The notes: generated by a model from the sequence alone, not told the origin. A DNA stretch of 64,000 nt from Winogradskyella sp. MH6 (GCF_022810765.1 NZ_CP094494.1:744001-808000); one strand, 5' to 3'. Shown: positions 27,583 through 38,230, counted from the first letter of the stretch. Numbers and translations are program-made.

Positions 27583-29700
27583 CTAAATCTTCTTTATACT
27601 TATAGCAAAACCACCACCTTCAGCTAATTTTAGACTTAATTTAGAACCTTTAGAAACCTCTATTTTTTCAATTGTTATATCTAATGGATTATTATCCCAA
27701 TGTGCATTTTCTCCATCTTTGTAGATGATAGCTTCGTACTTTTGGTTATCATCTAAAAAGTCAAACGTTAAATCTAAAGTTCTTGCGTTTTCATCTGTAA
27801 TACCACCAACAAACCAATCACCTGTTTCACGTTCTTGTCTTGCTATAGTTACATAATCTCCAACTTCGCCATTTAACACTTTGGTTTGTTGCCAATCTAC
27901 ACCAACATCTTTTATAAATTGAAGTGGCTCTGGATTCGCTTCGTAATGCTCTACTAAATCAGCAGCCATTTGTATAGGACTATAAATCACCACATACAAA
28001 GCTAATTGCTGAGCAATAGTGGTGTTTACTTGATTGTCTGGTTTGTATTCATCAAACTTAATATTGAAAATACCAGGTGTAAAATCTATAGGACCAGACA
28101 ACATTCTTGTAAAAGCTACAATTGGCAAATGCTCTGGCGGATTACCACCATCACTAGCCCAGGCATTAAATTCTTGACCTCTTAAACCTTCACGAGAAAT
28201 GATATTTGGATAAGTTCTACGTAAACCTGTTGCTTTAATCGGCTCGTGCGCATTAACTGCAACTTCATATTCCGCTGCCTTTATAGCTGCATTGTTATAG
28301 TGATTTACCATATACTGTCCGTGATGGTATTCTCCTTTTGGAAGAATCTTACCAACGTAACCCGATTTCACCGAATGCATACCATATTTCTGCATTAAAG
28401 CATAAGCTGTATCTTGTTGTTTTGTATAAGTTTCTGTTGCTGCAGATGTCTCGTGGTGCATGATAATTTGAACACCTTTTTCTTTGGCATATCGTGTTAC
28501 CTCGTCTAAATCGTAATCTGGATATGGCGTCACAAAATCGAATACTCCTTCTCTATCCTCAAAACCAATCCAGTGTTCCCAACCTGTATTCCAGCCTTCA
28601 ACCAAAACACCTTTCATGTTGTTTTTTGCTGAGAAGTCTATAAAATTCTTAACGTTTTCAGTTGTAGCTCCGTGTTTACCGTGTGCTCCTCCTGTGTCTG
28701 TCCAAGTACTCATATTCTGTGTCATACCATAGTCCCATGAGGATTTCCCTAAGTGCATTTCCCACCAAACACCTGTATATTTCATTGGTGCAAACCACGA
28801 CACATCTCCTAACTTGTTTGGTTCGTTCAAGTTCACAATAAGTTTTGACTCTATTAATTCTGATGCATTATCAGTGATTTGAATGGTTCTCCAAGGAGTG
28901 TGAAAAGGCACTGTTTTTTTAACTTTGTAGTCTGTGTTTCTAGAACCAACAAGGTTACTTTTTAAGTCAAAATTTTCAGTATCAACCTTCAAAGTCATTC
29001 CTGAATAATCTAATAAAGCGGCTTCATGAAAACTTAAATGCGTGCCATCTTCACCAACCATTGTCACAGGTGTGTTAACCGCATTTTCTGGGATATACGT
29101 TTGCGCTAAGTCATTATGGTTAGCGTATTGCAATGCATCCAATTCTGATAGTTTTGTTGTATTATATAAATGCTCATAAATATCCCAATCACCAGGAATC
29201 CAAAACGTTTTATAGTCTTCGGTTAAATTGAACTCTGTATGCTCATCTTTAATCAGTGCTTCTGTCCAACCGTTTTGTTCAGGGAATTCATATCTGAACC
29301 CAATACCATCGTCATATACTTTGAAAACAATGTTCATTGAGCGTGCAGCTTCATTATTTTCCTGAAGTTCTACTTTTAACTCGTTGTAATTGTTTACTAC
29401 ATCCAATTGTTCACCCCAAGGCATTTGCCAAGTTTCGTTAAAAGATGATGTTGCTGTATGCTTTATTTTGAAGTTTTCGCCAAAGTCTTCAGCATCCTTA
29501 AAATCGAAACCTAAATACGATGTATCTACAACTGTTTTATTGTTAAACATAACAGTGTAAAACGGTTTTCCTTTTGCATTAACATTAAAGTTAACAGCTA
29601 TTTCAGAGTTAGGTGATTTGACCTCTAGGATCTGTTCCTTTTCTGTTGAACAAGCATAAAGCGCTAAAACAAATAGAGGTAAAATATATTTAAATTTCAT
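27583..29700 (-). CDS. Glycoside hydrolase family 97 lipoprotein (SusB-like alpha-glucosidase)
   Basis: 705 aa. Lipoprotein signal FVLALYACSTEKEQ. N-terminal beta-sandwich, then a (beta/alpha)8 barrel with VEGWNTGWEHWIGFEDREG, HHETSAATETY and NAHEPIKATGLRRTYPN (the two Glu expected as bases in inverting GH97 enzymes), and GLRGQEFNAWASDGGNPPEH (the probable acid Glu). This favours an inverting alpha-glucosidase like SusB rather than the retaining alpha-galactosidase branch. Last gene of the maltodextrin operon. Confidence 0.9.
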   Translation of the reverse strand: MKFKYILPLFVLALYACSTEKEQILEVKSPNSEIAVNFNVNAKGKPFYTVMFNNKTVVDTSYLGFDFKDAEDFGENFKIKHTATSSFNETWQMPWGEQLDVVNNYNELKVELQENNEAARSMNIVFKVYDDGIGFRYEFPEQNGWTEALIKDEHTEFNLTEDYKTFWIPGDWDIYEHLYNTTKLSELDALQYANHNDLAQTYIPENAVNTPVTMVGEDGTHLSFHEAALLDYSGMTLKVDTENFDLKSNLVGSRNTDYKVKKTVPFHTPWRTIQITDNASELIESKLIVNLNEPNKLGDVSWFAPMKYTGVWWEMHLGKSSWDYGMTQNMSTWTDTGGAHGKHGATTENVKNFIDFSAKNNMKGVLVEGWNTGWEHWIGFEDREGVFDFVTPYPDYDLDEVTRYAKEKGVQIIMHHETSAATETYTKQQDTAYALMQKYGMHSVKSGYVGKILPKGEYHHGQYMVNHYNNAAIKAAEYEVAVNAHEPIKATGLRRTYPNIISREGLRGQEFNAWASDGGNPPEHLPIVAFTRMLSGPIDFTPGIFNIKFDEYKPDNQVNTTIAQQLALYVVIYSPIQMAADLVEHYEANPEPLQFIKDVGVDWQQTKVLNGEVGDYVTIARQERETGDWFVGGITDENARTLDLTFDFLDDNQKYEAIIYKDGENAHWDNNPLDITIEKIEVSKGSKLSLKLAEGGGFAISIKKI

Positions 29701-29702
29701 AG

Positions 29703-31358
29703 TTATTCTTTTTCGATGAGTACGATATTAAAATCTGAATTAATAGTAATTTTTCCATTTTCTACGGTTGCTGTTTCACCTGAATAAGCATCTCTCAATA
29801 CAGTGCCTTCTTCATAAATTTTGGATACATCAATAATTTTCTCGCCTTTATCTAAATCTAAACCTATAACAACCAAATCATTAAAGTCACCTTTTTGATA
29901 ACTTCTATAAAACAGATACGGTTCTTGAGTTATCATCTGGTGAGTACCAGCTCCAATAGACGGATGACGCTCTCTAAATTTACCCAATTTTTGCCAGTGT
30001 TCTAGGACTTCTTTTGTTTTTATATCTGATTTTACAGCATCCCAATTCATAAACGAACGTAAGGTTGCATCACCTTGAGTGCCTTCAATCACTAAAGATC
30101 TTGCAGATTCATCACCATAATATACTTGTGATGTTCCTGGAGATAACAGTAATTTGTTAGCGGTCTCAAATGGTTTTTCCCTTTTAGGATCGAATGGATC
30201 ACCATCATCATGAGAGCTTAAATAATTTAATACACCAAACCCTTTCAACTCGTTATTTAAAATACCTGAATAACGTTTGAATAATTCTTCGTAACCATTT
30301 CCTTTAGCATTCCATTTGAATTCGAAATTGATTTGCGCATTGAACATATCATCATAATAGTTCACTTTTTTATCACCATAATCAAACATTTTTCCTCCAC
30401 TGATGCCGTAGTTATAAACTTCACCTACCAGATAAAAATCATTATCATCCATAACTTTTTCTGGATTGTTCTTTTTGAATTCCGCAAAAGCATAATCACA
30501 CTCTTTTTTGAATTCTTCCCACACATAGGCTTCGGTATGTTTTACTGTATCGCATCTATAACCATCAACACCAAACTCGGTGATGTAATCTGTAAGCCAC
30601 TTCATGATATAAAAACGTGGTGCTCTTGGGTGGCCAGTTCTTTCGAAAAACTCGTCTAACTCTTTTACTTCTTGCTCAAAACGTCCTTCAGCTTTCCATT
30701 TTTCAACCAGTTGCGGAGGTAACTCTACATTTTCATTGCTTTCAGTTCTGATGTCTGGTAGGTTTTTCACCAAAGTACAACTTACGGTATGTTCATAATT
30801 ATCATAAGTGCACTGTACATCTGTACGCACCCATTCTTCTGGCCAAACTGGGTCTTTTTCTGTTACAGGACCTGTGTGATTAATCACTGCATCCAACACA
30901 ATACGAATGCCTCTAGCATGCGCTTCTTTTACCAATTCGTGTAAATCTTCTTTAGTACCAAAATTTGGATCTATACTTGTCCAATCTTTTGCCCAATAAC
31001 CATGAAAACCGTAAGTGACTCCTGTTCCTTCGTCTGTTCCTCCATGGATTTGCTCTACGATTGGTGTCATCCAAATGGCATTGATGCCCAAATCGGTAAA
31101 ATAGCCTTCTTTTATTTTTTGTGTAATCCCTTTGATGTCGCCACCTTCAAAACCACGCAATTTTCCTGTTTCATTTGTTCTATTGAAGTTAACATCGTTT
31201 GATGTATCCCCATTATTGAACCTATCGGTTAACAAAAAATAGAGATTCGCTCCTTCCCAAACAAATGGCGCCTTTGGTTTTTCTTCGACTACAGTTCTAT
31301 TTTCTTTACAGCTAAGCATTGAAAAAGCTATAATGGTTACTAAAAAATATTTGTACAT
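29703..31358 (-). CDS. Alpha-amylase family (GH13) lipoprotein
   Basis: 551 aa from the ATG at 31358 (MYKYFLVTIIAFSMLSCKEN), which overlaps the previous gene's stop (TAATG); an upstream in-frame start would lack a sensible signal. GH13 motifs: DAVINHTGP (region I), DGYRCDTVKHTE (nucleophile Asp), FYLVGEVYNYG (acid Glu) and LSSHDDGDP (third Asp). Lipobox MLSC is followed by KEN. Acts on alpha-1,4-glucans in the periplasm or at the surface. One of three consecutive GH13 genes. Confidence 0.92.
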   Translation of the reverse strand: MYKYFLVTIIAFSMLSCKENRTVVEEKPKAPFVWEGANLYFLLTDRFNNGDTSNDVNFNRTNETGKLRGFEGGDIKGITQKIKEGYFTDLGINAIWMTPIVEQIHGGTDEGTGVTYGFHGYWAKDWTSIDPNFGTKEDLHELVKEAHARGIRIVLDAVINHTGPVTEKDPVWPEEWVRTDVQCTYDNYEHTVSCTLVKNLPDIRTESNENVELPPQLVEKWKAEGRFEQEVKELDEFFERTGHPRAPRFYIMKWLTDYITEFGVDGYRCDTVKHTEAYVWEEFKKECDYAFAEFKKNNPEKVMDDNDFYLVGEVYNYGISGGKMFDYGDKKVNYYDDMFNAQINFEFKWNAKGNGYEELFKRYSGILNNELKGFGVLNYLSSHDDGDPFDPKREKPFETANKLLLSPGTSQVYYGDESARSLVIEGTQGDATLRSFMNWDAVKSDIKTKEVLEHWQKLGKFRERHPSIGAGTHQMITQEPYLFYRSYQKGDFNDLVVIGLDLDKGEKIIDVSKIYEEGTVLRDAYSGETATVENGKITINSDFNIVLIEKE

Positions 31359-32773
31359 TATTGTTTGATTAAAATGTGAAATGCCCAAGGCTTTATATCA
31401 AAAGCATCACCTGAAAGTATCGCTTTATTGTTTGTTATATAATCTAAGTATACACCTTTTGGAATAGTGATTTTATTTCCTTCGTTTGAAAAATTCCCAA
31501 CAAACAAAATAGTTTCATCACCTTTAGAACGTTCAAACATTAAAATATCAGTTTCTGACTCCAAACGCTTATAATCAGCAGCATTTTTACCACCATTCAA
31601 GGCTGGATTGGTGTTTTTAAGCTCTCCTAGTTTTTTTAACAAATTGAAATATTCACCCTTAGTTTTCGGGATAGAATCTTTTTCAAAAAACTTAAGGCGA
31701 TGCGCCATATCATACTCCTGTCCACTATAAATTAATGGCATTCCTGGCATCATATATTCTAGTGCAGTAAATATGTCTTTTTTATCTCCCATGCGCTCTT
31801 TTATGGTTCCATTCCATGAGTTTTCATCGTGATTGGTCACAAAATTCATAAGAATATCATCGGCTTCATAATCCGTTGAAACTTTAGCCATATACTCATC
31901 AAAATCCTGAGTTGTTTTTTCGTCTTTTGCCATTCCATTCATTAAATGGTGACCATTCCAAGCATACGCCATATCAAACAGTTCGCCTTTTAGTAATTCT
32001 GGCTCCCAAGCTTCAGCTAACATAAAAACGTTTTTCTCGCTTCTTAACTTAGAAATAGCCGTTTCCCAAAAATCGACAGGCACAGAACCTGCAACATCAC
32101 ATCTAAAGCCATCTACACCTTCATCTTTTACCCAATACAACATATCCTCAATCATTTCCTTACGCATGTCTTGATTGTCGTAGTTTAAATCTGCAACATC
32201 CGTCCAATCTGTACCTTCTGGATGAACAACTTCGCCATCTTTGTTTTGTGTATAATAATCTGGATGATTTTTTAGCCACTCATGATCCCAACCTGTATGG
32301 TTTGGTACCCAATCTAAAATGACATAAATGCCATTCTCGTGAGCCGTTTTAACTAATTTTCTGAAATCTTCTTTAGTTCCAAATTCAGGATTGATTTTAG
32401 TAAAATCGGTTACTGCGTAATAACTCCCTAAATATTTAGCCTGTTCCTCTTCTGGAAATTCTGAAGCAAACTTTCCTCCCTCGGCTTTTCGTTTGGTTTC
32501 AGAAATAGGAAAGACTGGCATTAACCAAATGACTTTTACACCCAGTTCTTTTAGCGTTGGTATGTCTTTGGTAAATTCATCAAAAGTACCTTCTGGCGAG
32601 TATTGACGAATATTGGCTTCATAGATTACAGCCGTTTCCAAAATCTCATCTGAAATCGGTTCGATTTCTACACTGGTTTTTGGCTCGTCTTCTACTATTT
32701 TAGTTTCCTTTTTTTCTTCTTTGCAACTTGCAAACAGAGCAATTGCAAAAAAGGTAAATATTAGTTTTTTCAT
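31358..32773 (-). CDS. Alpha-amylase family (GH13) lipoprotein
   Basis: 471 aa, a compact GH13. Lipobox FASC followed by KEEKKE, resembling the Bacteroidota surface-export signal (K followed by acidic residues). Motifs: DWVPNHTGWDH (region I), DGFRCDVAGSVP (nucleophile), FMLAEAWEPE (acid) and FVTNHDENSW (third Asp). Downstream gene starts on the stop codon (TAATG), so translation is coupled. Substrate specificity within GH13 cannot be told from motifs. Confidence 0.92.
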   Translation of the reverse strand: MKKLIFTFFAIALFASCKEEKKETKIVEDEPKTSVEIEPISDEILETAVIYEANIRQYSPEGTFDEFTKDIPTLKELGVKVIWLMPVFPISETKRKAEGGKFASEFPEEEQAKYLGSYYAVTDFTKINPEFGTKEDFRKLVKTAHENGIYVILDWVPNHTGWDHEWLKNHPDYYTQNKDGEVVHPEGTDWTDVADLNYDNQDMRKEMIEDMLYWVKDEGVDGFRCDVAGSVPVDFWETAISKLRSEKNVFMLAEAWEPELLKGELFDMAYAWNGHHLMNGMAKDEKTTQDFDEYMAKVSTDYEADDILMNFVTNHDENSWNGTIKERMGDKKDIFTALEYMMPGMPLIYSGQEYDMAHRLKFFEKDSIPKTKGEYFNLLKKLGELKNTNPALNGGKNAADYKRLESETDILMFERSKGDETILFVGNFSNEGNKITIPKGVYLDYITNNKAILSGDAFDIKPWAFHILIKQ

Positions 32774-32775
32774 GA

Positions 32776-34668
32776 TTACTTTATTTTAAGTATGAATGAT
32801 TCTAAAGGTTTTATATCAATACGAACTTGGGCTTTACCGTCTTCAACTTTTAAAGTTGAAGTATAATTCTTGTACAACTGGTCTTCAACTTCATAATTCC
32901 CATCTTTCAACTCTAATTTTGAGACCAAATCTTCTGGTAATTGCAATTCAAAACCATAATTGTTTTCGGTATTAAAGTTTGAAATTATGATTAGTTTTTC
33001 ATCTTCACTCCAACGTGCAAAACTCAATACTTTATCATTATACCATTCTGTATGTTGTTGGTTGTAATGTTGTAAATCTTGATAGTCTCCCATTAAGGCA
33101 TCACTGCTAATCGTGAAGTTTAATAAGCGCTTGTAAAAGTCTCTCAATGATTTTTCATCTTCGGTAGATTGACCACCATCAAACTGCTTATTGTTTACCC
33201 AACGCACAACGCTTGGCACGCTTCCATAATCAAAAATCGAAGTTCGTGTTGGGTCGCCAAAACCTAAATCTTCCTCAGCTTTTTCACCAAATTCCTGACC
33301 AAAATATACCATTGTTGGCGATGTACTTATAGTTGCAGAAACCACCATTGCTGGCTTTCCTTTTTCGGCATTACCTGCAAAATCTGGACTCGCAATACGT
33401 TGCTCATCGTGGTTTTCTAAAAAGTGAAGCATGTGGTGTTCAATATCTTTCAATTCCTCTTGAATTGGTGGAATATTGTTTGTGCTACCGTGACCTTGCA
33501 TTACGTGTTTTAAGGTATCGTACAATTGCACCTTATCGTACAGATAATCCATTTTTCCTTTTTTAATGTAATCTCTGTACAAATGTGGTTGGTAAACCTC
33601 AGCTAATAGAAATGCATCAGGATTCTTCATCTTGATATGCGAATTCATATAACTCCAAAATTCCACAGGTACCATTTCTGCCATATCAAAACGAAAACCA
33701 TCAATGCCTTTTGCTGTCCAATACAAGGCTATGTCTTTAAACTTTACCCAAGAACTTGGTACGGTTTTGTCTTTCCAAAAGTTATAATGTGCTTTGTAAT
33801 CTTCATTATCAAAACCTTCAGGCAATTCATCAAAATCCTTTTGACCGTCTGGATTTATTCCGTAGTTAACTTTTACAGTTTCGTACCAATCGTGCATTTT
33901 AGGTTGCGACGCTCTTGAACCATTGCCTGTCCATTTTGCTGGAACTTCTTCAAACTTACCATCGGCTTCTGAATGATTTTCGCCACCTAAAGGTTGGTAA
34001 CCGTTTTCCCAATTTGGCACTTCAAAAGTTTCGCCTGGATTGTAATAAAAGTTATTATTGACTGCGTAAGTCACGGTTTTATCATCTTCTGCACCAAAAT
34101 CCGTTGTACCTTCAGGATTAGTTAGACTTTGATAATTACGCGCCACATGATTTGGCACAATATCGATTATAATTTTTAAGCCTGCCTTATGTGAACGCTC
34201 TATTAAAGCTTCAAACTCTTGTAATCTATTTTCAACATTTTCAGCTAAATCAGGATTCACGTTATAATAATCCTTTACAGCATAAGGGGAACCTGCACGA
34301 CCTTTCACCACATCTGGATCATCATTTGAAATGCCGTATTTTGTGTAATCTGTAATTACATCGTGATGTGGTACACCTGTGTACCAAATATGCGTCACTC
34401 CTAAATCCTTGATTTCAGCAAGTGCTTTGTCTGTAAAGTCGTTGAATTTACCAACTCCATTTTCTTCAAGTGTCCCCCAAGGTTTATTGGTTGTATTTGT
34501 GTTTCCGAATAAACGTGTAAACACCTGATATACGACTTCCTTCTTTTTTATTTTGGGCATTTTTTCTACTGTTTTTTCGGTAAGTGTAGTCTTTTCTTTT
34601 GATTCATTTTTACAAGCCAAAAAGGTAAGCAATAGAAAAGCTATAATATATGTTGTTTTTGTTTTCAT
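32776..34668 (-). CDS. Alpha-amylase family (GH13) lipoprotein
   Basis: 630 aa from the ATG at 34668 (MKTKTTYIIAFLLLTFLACKNES); a TTG six bases upstream is less likely. Lipobox FLAC. GH13 motifs: DIVPNHVARNY (region I), DGFRFDMAEMVP (nucleophile Asp), FLLAEVYQPH (acid Glu) and LENHDEQRIAS (third Asp). A C-terminal beta domain ends at IKPLESFILKI. Ends 3 bp before the next GH13 gene. Confidence 0.92.
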   Translation of the reverse strand: MKTKTTYIIAFLLLTFLACKNESKEKTTLTEKTVEKMPKIKKKEVVYQVFTRLFGNTNTTNKPWGTLEENGVGKFNDFTDKALAEIKDLGVTHIWYTGVPHHDVITDYTKYGISNDDPDVVKGRAGSPYAVKDYYNVNPDLAENVENRLQEFEALIERSHKAGLKIIIDIVPNHVARNYQSLTNPEGTTDFGAEDDKTVTYAVNNNFYYNPGETFEVPNWENGYQPLGGENHSEADGKFEEVPAKWTGNGSRASQPKMHDWYETVKVNYGINPDGQKDFDELPEGFDNEDYKAHYNFWKDKTVPSSWVKFKDIALYWTAKGIDGFRFDMAEMVPVEFWSYMNSHIKMKNPDAFLLAEVYQPHLYRDYIKKGKMDYLYDKVQLYDTLKHVMQGHGSTNNIPPIQEELKDIEHHMLHFLENHDEQRIASPDFAGNAEKGKPAMVVSATISTSPTMVYFGQEFGEKAEEDLGFGDPTRTSIFDYGSVPSVVRWVNNKQFDGGQSTEDEKSLRDFYKRLLNFTISSDALMGDYQDLQHYNQQHTEWYNDKVLSFARWSEDEKLIIISNFNTENNYGFELQLPEDLVSKLELKDGNYEVEDQLYKNYTSTLKVEDGKAQVRIDIKPLESFILKIK

Positions 34669-34724
34669 TATCAATTGTAGACCTGCAAGGTTTTGAAAAC
34701 CTAACTAGGTCTTGGTATTTAGTT

Positions 34725-37205
34725 TTATCTGTCTAATTTTATTTTAATTTCTTTTTCGGTTGCAGTATCCCAAGTCACATTAAGCGTTAGAGTTTTATAT
34801 TTTGAATTATACTTCCCTTCAACCTTTTCCTTTCCTATTTTAATCTTCTTTGGTTTATTTTCAATGTTGTGGATTGTTAAAGCAATGTTTTTTGTGTCTG
34901 CTGAATAGTTAGCTCCTGTTTTAGCTTCAAACTCTACTTCTAACCAATTGCCATCAACTTCGGCTTCAAACTCTAAAATTTGAAAAGCTTCATTCTCGAT
35001 TGAATTGGCTGTTTTTCCATTATCAAAATAGAATTCTCTCTCAGACTCTTTTACAGAAGTATCGTGATAGTATTGTAGTTGAAATGTACTATCATCATAA
35101 TTTTCGGTAGTTTGAACCACATCGGTTAAAGGAACAAAAGCACCTGCTCTAACATAAACAGGGATAAAATCTTCTCGCAACTGAACGGTTTTTGTTGTAC
35201 CTCCTTCGGTAATATTATCGGTTTCAATATCAAACCATTTTGAACCTTTTGGGAAGTAGACGTCTTGCTCTTTTTTACCAGCTTCTAAAACTGGTGATAC
35301 CAAAATATCATTTCCCCATAAATAGGTTTTGGTATAATTGAATAACTCAGGATTACTTGGCTCTTCAAACATTAGTGGACGCATTAATGGTTTTCCGTAT
35401 TTGTGATTTTCATAAACTAAATTGTAGTTATACGGCAGCAACCTATATCGCATCGCAATAGCATAACTTGCCAATCGCTTTGCTTTTTCACTTCTGAACA
35501 CTGGTTCACTTGGCACTTCTTCTTGAGCATGAGGTCTAAATATTGGATTGAAGACACCATACTGCAACCAACGCACATACAATTCGTCATCTAAATTTGC
35601 GCCTGCAAAACCACCTAAATCGCTATGCATATAGGCCAACCCTTGCATTCCCATTTGAAGCGCAATTTCCGGCTGACTTTGCAATCCTCCCCAAGTTCTG
35701 TTAACATCACCAGACCATGGCACCATTCCATAGCGTTGGCTACCAGAATAACCAGCACGCATTAAAATAAATGGTCTTGTTTCTGGAAAATCGCGTTGAT
35801 AACCTTCATAGATTAAACGTGCCCAATCGTGACCGTAAATATTATGAACTTCTGAAGCTGAACCAGTATGATGTTGCACCCAATCTGGATGCACTTCTGG
35901 CTCACCTAAATCTCCCCAAACACCAGCCACATCTTTGTTGGCTAAATCTTTGTAAATGTTCCAAAACCATTGATCTCCTTCTGGTTTATAAATATCAATA
36001 AGTCCTGTATTACCAAAGTAAAAATCATACCTAGCATTATTGCCTACAGAATCTTTCGCTAATACGTTTTTGGCAACTGCTTCATCCCATTTTTTTGACG
36101 TAGTCAACACAAAAGGCTCTGTAATTGTTATGGTTTTTACACCTTTATCATTGAGACGCTTTACCATGCCTTCAAAATCTGGAAATGAATCTCTAAAGAC
36201 TTCCAAATTTCCCATGGTACCTTGTATATCTTTTCCGAACCAGTACAAGTCTAAAATAATAGCATCTACAGGAATTTTTTCTTCTTTGAATTTTGAAATC
36301 GTGTTTTCAACTTCTTCTTGTGAGTGATACCCAAATCGGCTTGAAAAATTGCCCAAAGCCCAACGTGGCAACATAGGTTGCTTTCCTGTGAGATTGGTGT
36401 AATTATTCAGCATGTCATACCACGACTCACCTACAATAATTTGATAGGTTTTACGTCCTGAAACTGTTTCGTAAGTTAAGGTGTTATCGTCTTTGCTATC
36501 TAAATCTAAGTATCCAATTGGTGCATTATCGAAGTGAATCATATATTGATTAGACGATAATACGATTGGCATTGTGAAATTCATTAATTCGCTATATGTT
36601 TCGTAACCATAATGCGCTCTATTGAATAATGGCAAACGATGTCCTCTGCGATTCATACCCAAAGCTCTTGCTCCTCCTCCGTACAACACTTCATCTTTTG
36701 ATAAATTGAATTCTATTTTTTCGGTGGAATCGGCAACGATATTGCCTTTTACCATATCCATTGGCTCGTGCTTACTTTTGTAGTAACCACGTTTTTCAGA
36801 AGTAATGAGTTTGTCCTTGTAGTAGTATGAGATTTGGAAGGGGGATTTCTGGATTTTTACTGTTGTAAAATAGTTACAATTGAGGTTTGAAGGCAAACAA
36901 TCCTTTAAACTGTTTGAACCAATAAATTCTATAATACCACCATCAGTTATTTTAAGACTCACATCAGAGTTTTTATTATGTTGAGCTACAGCGTGACTTT
37001 CTTTTTTTTGACTTTCGCCTTTTGGAATAAACGTGGTCTCAATAGTATTTTGAGAATAAAATTGAAATACATATTCACCATCGTTAGTGGTAACACTTAA
37101 TTTTCCATTTTCAAGTTGATGCGATTGGTATACACGGTTTGGGTTTTGTGCAACTACTGAAACCGTTATGAAGAAAATAGAGATGTATAGGATGATATGT
37201 TTCAT
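34725..37205 (-). CDS. Glycoside hydrolase family 31 alpha-glucosidase, secreted
   Basis: 826 aa from the ATG at 37205 (MKHIILYISIFFITVSVVAQ), giving a clean type I signal peptide. The in-frame extension upstream (SFLRRQES) comes from an intergenic repeat and should be dropped. GH31 motifs: AIILDLYWFG, GVWGDLGEPEVHPDW (the nucleophile Asp) and WSGDVNRTWGGLQ (acid Asp). N-terminal galactose-mutarotase-like beta domain and C-terminal beta domains are present. It would release glucose from the non-reducing ends of malto-oligosaccharides in the periplasm. Confidence 0.92.
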   Translation of the reverse strand: MKHIILYISIFFITVSVVAQNPNRVYQSHQLENGKLSVTTNDGEYVFQFYSQNTIETTFIPKGESQKKESHAVAQHNKNSDVSLKITDGGIIEFIGSNSLKDCLPSNLNCNYFTTVKIQKSPFQISYYYKDKLITSEKRGYYKSKHEPMDMVKGNIVADSTEKIEFNLSKDEVLYGGGARALGMNRRGHRLPLFNRAHYGYETYSELMNFTMPIVLSSNQYMIHFDNAPIGYLDLDSKDDNTLTYETVSGRKTYQIIVGESWYDMLNNYTNLTGKQPMLPRWALGNFSSRFGYHSQEEVENTISKFKEEKIPVDAIILDLYWFGKDIQGTMGNLEVFRDSFPDFEGMVKRLNDKGVKTITITEPFVLTTSKKWDEAVAKNVLAKDSVGNNARYDFYFGNTGLIDIYKPEGDQWFWNIYKDLANKDVAGVWGDLGEPEVHPDWVQHHTGSASEVHNIYGHDWARLIYEGYQRDFPETRPFILMRAGYSGSQRYGMVPWSGDVNRTWGGLQSQPEIALQMGMQGLAYMHSDLGGFAGANLDDELYVRWLQYGVFNPIFRPHAQEEVPSEPVFRSEKAKRLASYAIAMRYRLLPYNYNLVYENHKYGKPLMRPLMFEEPSNPELFNYTKTYLWGNDILVSPVLEAGKKEQDVYFPKGSKWFDIETDNITEGGTTKTVQLREDFIPVYVRAGAFVPLTDVVQTTENYDDSTFQLQYYHDTSVKESEREFYFDNGKTANSIENEAFQILEFEAEVDGNWLEVEFEAKTGANYSADTKNIALTIHNIENKPKKIKIGKEKVEGKYNSKYKTLTLNVTWDTATEKEIKIKLDR

Positions 37206-37219
37206 ATAATTTAAAATAG

Positions 37220-37239
37220 ATTCCTGCCTTCGCAGGAAT
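37220..37239. repeat. Short palindromic intergenic repeat (SFLRRQES type)
   Basis: ATTCCTGC (37220-37227) and GCAGGAAT (37232-37239) form an 8-bp stem with loop CTTC. Followed by GACAAAG, it is the widespread intergenic element that translates to SFLRRQES on one strand. It lies between the esterase and GH31 genes. Confidence 0.7.
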
Positions 37240-37250
37240 GACAAAGCCAA

Positions 37251-38228
37251 TTAATTATTTCCCAAAAAAAACAATAAAGGTTGATTTAACCTAGCGTTCC
37301 AAGAATTTTCCGAATGGTCTGTACCTTCAAAAAACAAGTTCTTGGCGTTATCTTCTGTGTATCCTTTTTGTTTTAAAATCGCGTCAACTCTTGGTGCGTA
37401 TTGTGGATAATGTTCGTCTAAAGTTTTGTTACCGTAATCGAAGTACAATTTGTGTTGTCCAGCTTGTTGCAAATTGGCTTCCATATACTTAAAAATGGCA
37501 TCTGGATAAGGGTTATTGTCAATTGGCATTGCACCAACCCAATGCGTGGATATACAGGCTGCACCACCAAACACTTCTGGATATTCACTAATGGCATACA
37601 TAGACATTAAACCTCCCATACTAGAACCCATCACAAATGTATGTTCTCGATCTTTATAAACTGAATACGTACTATCTATTACTGGTTTTAATTCTTCAAC
37701 CAAAAACTTTAAATAGTTGTCACCATTCAACTTAAAATCTTTTGAACCTGCTATACTTTTTAATTCTGATTTTGCTTCTTCAGAAATGTAATCAAAAGCT
37801 TTTTGAGGAAATAAATCTTGCCAACGAATATCTGCAATGTTATAAACACCAACTACAATAAAATCTTTAGTTTTTCTATCTGACATTAAGGTTGAAGCCC
37901 ATTCATCCACCTTCCATTCTTGCTTGTTCCAAGTTGTGGTACTATCAAACAACATTTGGCCATCGTGCATATATAAGACATTGTATTTTTTGTCTTCGGA
38001 ATAATCTTCAGGCAACCAAACATCAACTGGTCTTGGTTTAATGTATTCTGACGGAAAATCTTCTACTCGCAACAGTTTCCCAGCAGCTAGTTTGGCATTT
38101 TCAACCGTTTTGAATTCAATTGTTGATTTTTCAATTGTTTCGGATTCAGAAGTTTCTTGTTTTGCGTTTTCATTTTTACAGGAAAAAACTATCAGACTTA
38201 AGCAAAAAAGGATATTTAAAGACTTCAT
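37251..38228 (-). CDS. Alpha/beta-hydrolase (esterase D-like) lipoprotein
   Basis: 325 aa. Lipobox IVFSC followed by KNENAKQE. An esterase-D/feruloyl-esterase-like alpha/beta hydrolase: VLYMHDGQMLFD after the first strands, nucleophile elbow GSSMGGLMSMYAI, Asp region and His in GTDHSENSWNARL. In the starch locus it may remove acyl groups from substituted glucans, or be a relative of the carbohydrate-esterase-1 fold with another substrate. Position between GH31 and SusA-like genes supports co-regulation. Confidence 0.85.
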   Translation of the reverse strand: MKSLNILFCLSLIVFSCKNENAKQETSESETIEKSTIEFKTVENAKLAAGKLLRVEDFPSEYIKPRPVDVWLPEDYSEDKKYNVLYMHDGQMLFDSTTTWNKQEWKVDEWASTLMSDRKTKDFIVVGVYNIADIRWQDLFPQKAFDYISEEAKSELKSIAGSKDFKLNGDNYLKFLVEELKPVIDSTYSVYKDREHTFVMGSSMGGLMSMYAISEYPEVFGGAACISTHWVGAMPIDNNPYPDAIFKYMEANLQQAGQHKLYFDYGNKTLDEHYPQYAPRVDAILKQKGYTEDNAKNLFFEGTDHSENSWNARLNQPLLFFLGNN

Positions 38229-38230
38229 AA

